Shown here: in pieces, positions 24,522-31,750 of the stretch
How positions within the stretch are numbered: the first letter of the stretch is position 1
Layout: the number at the start of each line of letters is the position of its first letter
NCBI GenBank assembly: GCA_965197415.1
Contig: OZ240207.1
Span: 1,674,001-1,738,000, forward strand
DNA length: 64,000 bases
Direction: 5' to 3'
From: DAOUJI01 sp965197415
Lineage (GTDB): Bacteria > Chloroflexota > Dehalococcoidia > Lucifugimonadales > JAGWBF01
Position numbers and translations under genes: made by a program
Notes under the pieces: model-generated
The model's input: only the letters and a program-made list of their open reading frames with translations
Database searches by the model: none
Told to the model about the DNA's origin: nothing

Positions 24522-25169
24522 CTATTCCCGTTTGGGTGCGATGGTCACTTTCCGCTGCTCTCCGAAACCGGCGCTTTGGGTGGTCACCCTGGGATGTTCG
24601 GCCAAAGTGACGTGCACCACCCTCCTGTCGGCTGGAGACATGGGTTCGAGGGTTATGGCCCTGCCGCTGCTGGCCACCTTGTCAGCCACAGTCTTGGCCA
24701 GGTCGCGTAGATTGTTGGAGCGGCGTTCCCGGTAGCGTTCCACGTCCAGCGCCACCCTTACGTCGGCGTCGTCCAACTTGGTATTGACTATCATGTTCAC
24801 CATGAATTGAAGCGCCCTGAGGGTCTCTCCCCTGCGGCCAATGAGCAGGCCGGAGTCCTCGCCGGATATGTCGATAACCGGGCCTCCGCTCTCCTGGTCG
24901 TGGGCGCTCCGTAGAGTGGCCAGGGTCTGGGCCCCAGCGGCGCCCAGTATATTCTTCACCGTTTCCATGGCGAATGTGGCGGCGCCTTGGGAACCTGCGA
25001 TCTTTCTAACCCTGACTTTTGCCAGCTCCGAGCCAATGCCTAGGAACCCCGGCTTACCTCGGCTTATAATTTCTACCTCGGCCTCTTCCCGACCTACGTC
25101 TAGTTCTCTCAGGGCCACTTCGATTGCTTCTTCTACGGTTTTTCCCGTCATCGTTCGTTCTTGTTCCAT
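24522..25169 (-). CDS. jag: Jag/KhpB-type RNA-binding protein
   Basis: A 215-residue SpoIIIJ-associated protein. The Jag-N domain (about 8-55) has EEAIEVALRELDVGREEAEVE and the GKPGFLGIGS motif. A KH domain with GLLIGRRGETLRALQF (about 107-122) and an R3H domain with RRSNNLRDLAKTVADKV and RRVVHVTL follow. The protein binds RNA and is linked to cell elongation and division. It is the last gene of the rpmH operon. The ATG at 25169 lies inside the yidC gene, with a GAGGAG site about ten bases upstream; even the later ATG at 25151 would overlap yidC by 98 bases. Confidence 0.93.
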   Translation of the reverse strand: MEQERTMTGKTVEEAIEVALRELDVGREEAEVEIISRGKPGFLGIGSELAKVRVRKIAGSQGAATFAMETVKNILGAAGAQTLATLRSAHDQESGGPVIDISGEDSGLLIGRRGETLRALQFMVNMIVNTKLDDADVRVALDVERYRERRSNNLRDLAKTVADKVASSGRAITLEPMSPADRRVVHVTLAEHPRVTTQSAGFGEQRKVTIAPKRE

Positions 25170-26031
25170 CTATGGCTTTCTCCTCAGGCTCTCCGTCGTC
25201 TTCCGCAGTCGGAGGAGGGGCCTCGACGATGGCCGTGGTCGAGCTTCCCTCGTCAGCGCGCGCGGGTACCGAGAGTCCGAAATATGGTTTGGCAAAGTCA
25301 GGCACGATGGCGCCCACGTCTTTGGTCATGTAAACGTGGATAGCGACGCCTATGGCGTTGGAGATGGTCCAGTACAGGGCGAGTCCGCTCGGGAACGTAA
25401 GAGAGAGAAAAGCGAGCATCAGCGGCATCATCCACAGCATGGTGTTGGCTGTGGACTGTTGCCTTTCGTCGGTGCTGGGGGGAGTGGTGGTCTTCTGAAG
25501 GGCCCACGTTGATATGCCGACCAGGACGGGCATAATGATTCTTGTGGGGTCCGGGTTGGCCAGGTCTAAGCCCAGGAAGTTGGCGTTCAGAGGGATTATG
25601 GAGTCGGCGACCGGATTCCAGGAGTATATCCGCTGGGAGAGTCCTACGAGGTCGTTGGGGTTAGTGCCCAGGCTCTTGAGCAATGCCTGATAAAGTCCCA
25701 CCCAGATGGGTATCTGGACGAACATCGGCCCCAGACAACCCAGGGGGTTGACCCCCTCCCGCCGGTAAAGGGCCATCATTTCGCGGGACCTGCGCTGGGG
25801 GTCGTTCTTGAACCGCTCCTGGACTTCTTTCATCTTGGGTTGTATGGCCTGTAGGGCCTTCATCATCCGCGTCTGCTTGAGCTGGAGGCGGAGCAGGGCC
25901 ACCCGGACGCCCACGGTGAAGGCGATTATAGCGACACCCATGCTGCTGAACAGGTAGCTGTAGAGCAGCACCAGCACGTTCAACATCGGGTTGACAAGAA
26001 CGTCGTTGAATATGAATCTCAGGATTTCCAT
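25054..26031 (-). CDS. yidC: Membrane protein insertase YidC
   Basis: A 325-residue Oxa1/YidC insertase of the short type, without the large periplasmic domain. The features are a first hydrophobic helix, the KEVQERFKNDPQRRSREMM cytosolic hairpin, NPLGCLGPMFVQIPIWVGLYQ and later membrane segments. It places proteins in the inner membrane, alone or with SecYEG. The C-terminal tail (about 255-325) is acidic and then strongly basic, ending in arginine/glycine-rich sequence, which fits ribosome binding. The last 116 bases of coding sequence overlap the start of jag in another frame. It lies 12 bases after the PQQ-propeller gene. Confidence 0.93.
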   Translation of the reverse strand: MEILRFIFNDVLVNPMLNVLVLLYSYLFSSMGVAIIAFTVGVRVALLRLQLKQTRMMKALQAIQPKMKEVQERFKNDPQRRSREMMALYRREGVNPLGCLGPMFVQIPIWVGLYQALLKSLGTNPNDLVGLSQRIYSWNPVADSIIPLNANFLGLDLANPDPTRIIMPVLVGISTWALQKTTTPPSTDERQQSTANTMLWMMPLMLAFLSLTFPSGLALYWTISNAIGVAIHVYMTKDVGAIVPDFAKPYFGLSVPARADEGSSTTAIVEAPPPTAEDDGEPEEKAIDGTRTNDDGKNRRRSNRSGPERTRRRSGRGRGRNYKPR

Positions 26032-26043
26032 GCCGCTTCTCGC

Positions 26044-27303
26044 CTAAGGCTTGAACACCCAGTCAGGTTCCAACAGGTCTACGCCGGCCCTCACTTCGAA
26101 CCTGCGAATTGTGGAGTCGTCCAACCCCAAGAATACGAACACCTTGCCGTCGTCGGAGTCCTGATGCACGGTCAGGTCTGCCTTGATCCGACCGTCAAGT
26201 TTAGGTGTGTCGTGTACGTTCGTTCCGTCGGAAGAGTCTAGAAGGAATAGTCTGCCCTCGTCGGTGCCCACCACCAGACGATTGTCCAGAAGCGCTGGCC
26301 TGGAGACGATGGGTGACCCTGCGTTGAAGGGCCTGGGCCAAAGCTCATTCCCATCACGGTCCAAGGCGTAGACGCGCCCGCTCATGGTGGAGGCGTAGAC
26401 GACCCCGTCCACTCCCACTGGGGCCGCCCAGAACCAGTCGTCCCCTTCGAAGGTCCAAAGCAGGTTGCCCTCAAGATCGAGCCCGTAGAACTTCTTATTC
26501 AAGGCTCCGAAAACTACCATGTCATCCAAGACTAGAGGCTGGGTTACCACCGCCGCTCCAGTGTCAAAACTCCAGACCTTCTTTCCTGCCGTCTCCCCGG
26601 TGGTGGCCACCGCGTAAAGGTTCCCGTCCATAGACCCGAAATAGACCCGTCCGTTGGCTGCCGTGGGGGTGGACCAGACACGGTCTCCGGTTGGGAAGTG
26701 CCACTGCGCCGCCCCATCTTCTTGTTGAAAAGCGTAGACTATTCCATCCTCAGAGCCGACAATGACGAGGCCGTCGCCCAACGCTGGGCCGCCCACCAAA
26801 GCCTTCCCTTCACCGACCGTCTTTTGCCACTTCCTGGCCCCCGTTGCCCGGTCCAGGGCCAGCAGGCTGCTTTCCTCCCCGTCCCGGCTTCCTCTATCGG
26901 CAAAGTATACCAGTTTCTCTCCCACAGCCGGAGGTCCGAACACGCCGTGAGTGTCGGGCAGTTCACGGAACCAGCGGCCCTGAGCGGCTCCCTCCCCGAC
27001 GCCCTCCAGTAGACGGCCTGTGGACGCGTCGAGGGCGGCTACAAAGTTGTCCTTGCCGCCGACGTAGACCACACCATCGCTGTAGGCCACGCTGTTCCAA
27101 CCCGAGCCGTAACCGATGATTCGTCCGGGAGCGCAGGCCACAGCAGCTAGAAGAAGGATCGCCATAGCCAGCAGCAGGGCCGTGGGGCTGGAAATACGAA
27201 GTTCAGGCCTGAATCCAGGCTGTGAGCCTTTATCGGACTTGGCGAACTGACGGCTAGGGAACAGGGTCGTAACCTTTCCCCCCCAGGGGATGGCATCGGG
27301 CAA
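26044..27303 (-). CDS. PQQ-like beta-propeller lipoprotein
   Basis: A protein of about 400 residues with a hydrophobic leader ending in the lipobox LAAVAC and then PQQ-type propeller blades (for example VYVGGKDNFVAALDASTGR, VYFGSMDGNLYAVATTGE and VYASTMSGRVYALDRDGNELW). It resembles BamB-like scaffold proteins but could bind other partners on the outer face of the membrane. Its place between rnpA-yidD and yidC hints at a role near membrane protein insertion. The start is unclear: the frame is open to a TTG at 27303, which overlaps the previous gene by 50 bases, and a CTG at 27264 has a GGAAAGG site; there is no ATG before the signal segment. Confidence 0.82.
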   Translation of the reverse strand: MPDAIPWGGKVTTLFPSRQFAKSDKGSQPGFRPELRISSPTALLLAMAILLLAAVACAPGRIIGYGSGWNSVAYSDGVVYVGGKDNFVAALDASTGRLLEGVGEGAAQGRWFRELPDTHGVFGPPAVGEKLVYFADRGSRDGEESSLLALDRATGARKWQKTVGEGKALVGGPALGDGLVIVGSEDGIVYAFQQEDGAAQWHFPTGDRVWSTPTAANGRVYFGSMDGNLYAVATTGETAGKKVWSFDTGAAVVTQPLVLDDMVVFGALNKKFYGLDLEGNLLWTFEGDDWFWAAPVGVDGVVYASTMSGRVYALDRDGNELWPRPFNAGSPIVSRPALLDNRLVVGTDEGRLFLLDSSDGTNVHDTPKLDGRIKADLTVHQDSDDGKVFVFLGLDDSTIRRFEVRAGVDLLEPDWVFKP

Positions 27304-27901
27304 GCCGTTTTAACGTCAGCCAACCCCCCTTCAGCGTCCCATGCTGGCTTATCGCCTCGTGGGAGTAGTGGGAGCAGGTTGGAATGTACCTGCAGGACAT
27401 CGGCAGGAAGGGGGAGACTGCACGCTGATACAGGACTATGGACAGCAGGGCCAGTTTCTTGACTCCCTCGAACGGAGAGAACGAGCCGGTTGACCGTTCT
27501 TCCCGGACTGGAAGGAGGTCGGCAGGGGTTGATTGTTCATCCCCCGGGCCGCCGGGACCTTGGCGCGCCCCTGTATAGACAAGGTGGGATTTATTGAGCA
27601 AGTTTTCCGTCGCGGTCTTTAGCTGTTGATAGTCTGCTTTTCCGGCGTCCCGCCTGGCGATGATGACCACGTCCCAACCGGGTTTCACAGACGCCTGGCG
27701 GAGAGATTCTCGAATGCGCCGTTTGGTCCGGTTGCGGACCACTGCGTTGCCGATGCGCTTTCCCACCAGGATGCCGAAACGGGTATCACCCAGATCGTTC
27801 GGAAGGGACTTGATTACGAGCAGCCGGTTGGCCCGGCCCCTGGACTCGCGATGTATTTGTGCGTAGCGCTTGCCGCTGGTAAGGCGGTTTTTCCGTTGCA
27901 T
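27254..27901 (-). CDS. rnpA-yidD: Fusion of RNase P protein (RnpA) and YidD
   Basis: A single 215-residue frame joins two normally separate proteins. Residues 1 to about 105 are RnpA, the protein part of RNase P, with the basic RNR motif GKRIGNAVVRNRTKRRIRE. A glycine- and charge-rich linker follows (about 108-145). Residues about 150-215 are YidD, the membrane insertion efficiency factor, with YQRAVSPFL, the cysteine motif CRYIPTCSHYSHEAI and KRLARCHPLGGKGYDPVP. No stop or start interrupts the junction. In most bacteria rnpA and yidD are adjacent genes in this same operon, so fusion is a simple step. It starts 18 bases after rpmH. Confidence 0.93.
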   Translation of the reverse strand: MQRKNRLTSGKRYAQIHRESRGRANRLLVIKSLPNDLGDTRFGILVGKRIGNAVVRNRTKRRIRESLRQASVKPGWDVVIIARRDAGKADYQQLKTATENLLNKSHLVYTGARQGPGGPGDEQSTPADLLPVREERSTGSFSPFEGVKKLALLSIVLYQRAVSPFLPMSCRYIPTCSHYSHEAISQHGTLKGGWLTLKRLARCHPLGGKGYDPVP

Positions 27902-27919
27902 CTGGGACTGGCCACGCCG

Positions 27920-28057
27920 CTAGACCGCCAACCGATGTCGTCCCTTGAACCGCCGGCGTTTCAGAACCGCTCTGCCCCCGCGTGAACTGGAACGGGACAT
28001 GAAGCCGTGCACACGCTGACGGCGTCGTTTCTTGGGTTGATAAGTGCGCTTAGGCAT
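27920..28057 (-). CDS. rpmH: 50S ribosomal protein L34
   Basis: A 45-residue, very basic ribosomal protein. The reverse-strand frame begins MPKRTYQPKKRRRQRVHGF and ends RRRFKGRHRLAV, the standard L34 pattern. The ATG at 28057 is preceded by AGGAGACCC. It is the first gene of the operon that continues with rnpA-yidD, and a near-consensus promoter lies just upstream. Confidence 0.95.
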   Translation of the reverse strand: MPKRTYQPKKRRRQRVHGFMSRSSSRGGRAVLKRRRFKGRHRLAV

Positions 28058-28079
28058 GGGTCTCCTATTGAGCCAATGG

Positions 28080-28109
28080 ATTATAATTGATGCCGTGAAC
28101 GAGTGTCAA
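28080..28109 (-). promoter_or_regulatory. Near-consensus sigma70 promoter of the rpmH operon
   Basis: On the reverse strand TTGACA (28109-28104) and TATAAT (28085-28080) are both perfect and separated by 18 bases. Transcription would start near 28073, leaving a leader of about 16 bases before rpmH with its AGGAGA site. It is the best promoter match I found in the window. Confidence 0.8.
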
Positions 28110-28129
28110 TTTGAACAGGCCCAAAAGAC

Positions 28130-28882
28130 GTGCCGAAAAAGCAGCTGAAGGCGAGAGCCGACTTGCTCCTGGTGGAGAGGGGTCTGGCGGACAGCCGAGA
28201 AAAGGCCCAGGCCCTCATCATGGAGGGCGTCGTCTATTCACCTGTTGGCCGCGTGCTGAAGGCCGGTTCAACTCTGGCCGCGGACACGCCGTTGGAGGTC
28301 AAGGGCAGGCTCCCTTACGTCAGCCGGGGAGGAGTAAAGCTGGCCCACGCGCTGGACGCATTCGACCTGGACGTGCAGGGGCTGGAGGCTCTGGACGTGG
28401 GAGCCTCCACCGGCGGCTTCACCGACTGCCTGCTGCAGCGAGGCGCCAAACGAGTCTACGCCGTGGACGTTGGCCGGGGACAGATGGACTACGGCCTCAG
28501 ACAGGACCCGCGAGTCACGGTCATGGAGGGAATGAACGCCCGCTATCCATTCCAGCTCCCGGACACAGATGAGATTGGCATCGCCGTGATGGACGTGTCC
28601 TTCATATCTGCTGCCAAGGTTATACCTGAAGCTGTCAAACACCTCGGACCAGGGCGCCCACTGGTTGTGCTATTGAAGCCCCAATTCGAAGCACTGAAAC
28701 AGGAGGTAGGCCGAAAAGGCGTCATCAAAGACCCCCAGGTCCACTCAAGAGTCCTGGCCAGGTTTGTCGTCTGGGTCGTGGCCACGGGCCTGCGTCTGCG
28801 AAACCTGACTCCTTCCCCAATCCTCGGAGACGCGGGCAACGCCGAGTTCTTCCTGCACCTCGAAACGCCCGGAGGGCGATGA
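28130..28882 (+). CDS. tlyA: TlyA-family rRNA 2'-O-methyltransferase / S4-domain protein
   Basis: A 250-residue protein with an N-terminal S4 RNA-binding domain (ARADLLLVERGLADSREKAQ, about 8-27) and a C-terminal FtsJ-like Rossmann methyltransferase (ALDVGASTGGFTDCLLQRGA, then VYAVDVGRGQMDYGL, VMDVSFIS and LLKPQFEA). TlyA proteins methylate ribose of 16S and 23S rRNA, which affects capreomycin sensitivity. It starts with GTG at 28130 and stands divergent from rpmH with a short shared control region. The ribosome site is weak (ACAGG). Confidence 0.92.
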   Translation: MPKKQLKARADLLLVERGLADSREKAQALIMEGVVYSPVGRVLKAGSTLAADTPLEVKGRLPYVSRGGVKLAHALDAFDLDVQGLEALDVGASTGGFTDCLLQRGAKRVYAVDVGRGQMDYGLRQDPRVTVMEGMNARYPFQLPDTDEIGIAVMDVSFISAAKVIPEAVKHLGPGRPLVVLLKPQFEALKQEVGRKGVIKDPQVHSRVLARFVVWVVATGLRLRNLTPSPILGDAGNAEFFLHLETPGGR

Positions 28883-28955
28883 GGCAACCTTCCCCACTTC
28901 CTTACGCAGTGAAAATCGAGTAAGCGAACAAGGACTAGCACTACGTTATTCAATC

Positions 28956-31337
28956 ATGGCGAACAAAAAACAACGGAGAGAGAAGCAACTAAACCGCCGG
29001 CGGCGGCAGGCAGAGACAAAACCACGTGGAGGTAGCCCTCAGCGTGACGCACCTTGGGCTGGTCAAAAGCCTTGGACACCAGTAAAGATGCAGTTGTTTA
29101 AGGTTCCACAACTGTTTCCTGAGTCCATGACACAAGATGAGCGACTGGGTGTCATGAGGGCAGTTGCCGAACAGGCTGAGGACACGTTCCAGCGCGAGTA
29201 CTTCATTCTCGACCAATGGTTCCAGAAGTACGACGCATTGTACCTGCTTTCCTACTGCGCTACGTATTTCCTTACTCACCCAGAGGGCATCGACCCTGAA
29301 GCCAAAGGATGGCTTGATTTTTACCCACACTATCTGGAAATTCTCCAAGCGTTTTCATTAATGCAAGACCGCTCCTCATCCCCATTTCCATTACAAAAAG
29401 ACGCTGACAGATTACGCCAACTAATGGGAACCATTGGACAAGCCATCAGTTTTCGCACTATGAAGGAGCTGTTCGACCGGCCTCAAGAAGAAATCGAGCA
29501 ATATGAGTTTCTGTGGAAAACCCGCATGCAAACCACGGCTGTACGGAACTGGGGATATCCACAGCATATGCGGAAGGTGACACACGCACTAGCAGAAACG
29601 ATCCGCGACGAGTTCACAGACCTATACCAGGTTGACCCAGTCAGGTTCGTGGATTCTCTATTCGACCTTGCTGAAATGACAGAATACCGCTTAAACCAAC
29701 ACAGAGACCGAGTCCGTGCTTTTTGGCACCAACACAACTATAACGAAGTGGCGTCGTCTTACATCCAGTCATTCCCCGATGTGGTCGACCTTGACGCCGA
29801 CCGCCGATTCGATATGGCGGGCAAAAATCTAGAAGAATTTAAGTCCTTACTGGTTCTACACACGGACCTGAAACTGGCGAACATCCTGACCTTTACGCTC
29901 GACGACATCATGGTTGCCTATGGCGAAGGCGCTGACGGCGAAGCGCTCCAAGAGTTATTCGACAAATTAGCCATTGAATTCGGGGGGCTTCATGGTCAGA
30001 ACAAGGAGTATGTAATTCTCGACAATCCGGTATGGAGAAAACCATTCATCAAGGTTGACCAAGACTCTTATTTTTCGGCGGTGATCAGTTTATTGCCGCA
30101 CTACGCTCTCCGCTTATTTGAGAGCTTGGCGTCGGCCAATCGTGATCTGGGACAAAAATATCGCAACCGAAAGGCAAGTTACCTTGAAGACGAGCTTGAA
30201 AACCTTTTCAGAGAATCATTTCCGAGCGGCAAGTTATACCGAGGAAGCCTATGGTACGACGGCGCCGGAATCAGCGGAGAAAACGATCTGACGGTGATCG
30301 TAGATAGCGTAGCAATCGTAGTTGAGGCGAAATCGGGTCTGCTCTCGCCTCCAGCGAGCAGGGGTGCCCCTGAGCGGGTCAGACGGACGGTCAGAGAGTT
30401 AGTTGATGAACCATCCGAGCAAGCTTACGGGTTCATCAAACTTCTCAAATCAAAACAGAATCATACTTTCCGAACCAATCATGGCACTGAGAACAAGATA
30501 GACACAAAAGGTGTTCGTTACTTTATTCCATTAGCGGTGACCCTGGAGCAATTCGGTTCTAGTTTCAACCTGAGAGAGCTTGTGGAAACGGGCATCACAA
30601 ACAAGAAGTTGCAGGACCTCGCTTTAGTAGTCAATTTGACTGACTTAATGGCGACATTTGAGATCCTCAACCTGCAGTCTGAAAAGATACACTACCTTGC
30701 TCGACGCAGAGACTTCAATGCACATGTACGTTACAACGGTGACGAACTGGATGTTCTAGCGTTTTATCTAGAACATGGTTTCAACATAGGGGAATACGAG
30801 TATTCAGGTGAGGTTGAATTGGGTCTGTGGATGTTCTCTGTCCAGTTGTCTCCCTACTTTGTAGGTAAGTATTCGGGATACTTAGTTGACAAGCCAAGGC
30901 TAGCAATGACTTACTGGTGGAGACGTATACTTCAGCGAATCGAAACTAGGCAATTTCAACATTGGCTTGACGCAGCACTGTTGCTACTGAATGTCCCCTA
31001 CGACGATCAGAAGAAGCTTAAACGACAGTTTGAAAAACTGAATCGACGGATCAGATACGGCAAACTTAAGGCACCTTTTAGTCGAATCGTGCTTCTAGTT
31101 GGGCCACCACAGCGGCAATTTTGCGTTGTTCTCTATCCCTACATGAACCTTGATCGCGATGTTAAAAATTCAGTGATCTCGGAGGTTTTGGAAGATGGAG
31201 AATCCCAGCAACCGCGAGGGGTGGTCTGTATCGGGATAGATTTGGACGAGGATATTCCGTACTCAGATATAGCTCTCAGTCAGTTACCGGATTTATTCGA
31301 TGAACTCAAACCCCTTGGGTCAAGCGTTGGCGAATGA
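28956..31337 (+). CDS. Large protein of unknown function with a PD-(D/E)XK core
   Basis: A 793-residue protein I do not recognise as a whole. It starts with a lysine/arginine-rich tail (about 3-30). The middle and the N-terminal half are predicted mostly helical. Around residues 440-462 the segment ISGENDLTVIVDSVAIVVEAKSG fits a PD-(D/E)XK nuclease: Asp444, Glu457 and Lys459. After it comes a mixed alpha/beta half with no known motif. There is no signal or membrane segment. Base composition is clearly AT-richer than that of tlyA and ileS on each side, a sign of horizontal arrival. A defence nuclease is possible; a NERD-like enzyme is another reading. Confidence 0.65.
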   Translation: MANKKQRREKQLNRRRRQAETKPRGGSPQRDAPWAGQKPWTPVKMQLFKVPQLFPESMTQDERLGVMRAVAEQAEDTFQREYFILDQWFQKYDALYLLSYCATYFLTHPEGIDPEAKGWLDFYPHYLEILQAFSLMQDRSSSPFPLQKDADRLRQLMGTIGQAISFRTMKELFDRPQEEIEQYEFLWKTRMQTTAVRNWGYPQHMRKVTHALAETIRDEFTDLYQVDPVRFVDSLFDLAEMTEYRLNQHRDRVRAFWHQHNYNEVASSYIQSFPDVVDLDADRRFDMAGKNLEEFKSLLVLHTDLKLANILTFTLDDIMVAYGEGADGEALQELFDKLAIEFGGLHGQNKEYVILDNPVWRKPFIKVDQDSYFSAVISLLPHYALRLFESLASANRDLGQKYRNRKASYLEDELENLFRESFPSGKLYRGSLWYDGAGISGENDLTVIVDSVAIVVEAKSGLLSPPASRGAPERVRRTVRELVDEPSEQAYGFIKLLKSKQNHTFRTNHGTENKIDTKGVRYFIPLAVTLEQFGSSFNLRELVETGITNKKLQDLALVVNLTDLMATFEILNLQSEKIHYLARRRDFNAHVRYNGDELDVLAFYLEHGFNIGEYEYSGEVELGLWMFSVQLSPYFVGKYSGYLVDKPRLAMTYWWRRILQRIETRQFQHWLDAALLLLNVPYDDQKKLKRQFEKLNRRIRYGKLKAPFSRIVLLVGPPQRQFCVVLYPYMNLDRDVKNSVISEVLEDGESQQPRGVVCIGIDLDEDIPYSDIALSQLPDLFDELKPLGSSVGE

Positions 31338-31750
31338 ACTCTTCGCCAATGCCCTCAAGGAGTCGTAACCGATCCTCACTAGACAGATTCGATAGATGTG
31401 TCTCTGTGACCAGATCGCTTCCTATGTCCCTTGCCAACAATACGGTGCCATCGTTGTCTGACAAAAAACGCCTCTATCGAACGCCCGATGACAGTACACG
31501 CAAAACCTAATTCTGGAGACGCCCGCTGAGGCCCGTGCACAGCTTTCGTCATTCCGGCGTAGACCGGAATCCAGAGCCTGCGCTGATTCACAAGGACACC
31601 CCAACCCCAGCCCTCCCCCTCTGGGGGAGGGAGTTATGCAAAGGTCTCCCGACGGCAGGTAAGGCGGCCAGTGTGATGGACGGGGCAATTTCGTTGCGAT
31701 AATATGTTTATTCTGTGCTTATGTCATTTACTCCCGAACTGAGGTAGTCC
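31338..31750. other. Intergenic stretch with two repeat copies
   Basis: I see no gene here. It contains a family A palindrome at 31547-31574 and a family B copy at 31597-31633. The last 100 bases before ileS hold no clear T-box or other leader structure that I can recognise. Confidence 0.55.

Noticed and set aside
28058..28129. Possible replication origin near rpmH
   Set aside because: rpmH often lies near dnaA and oriC, but there is no dnaA, dnaN or DnaA-box cluster here; the gap is a simple divergent promoter region.
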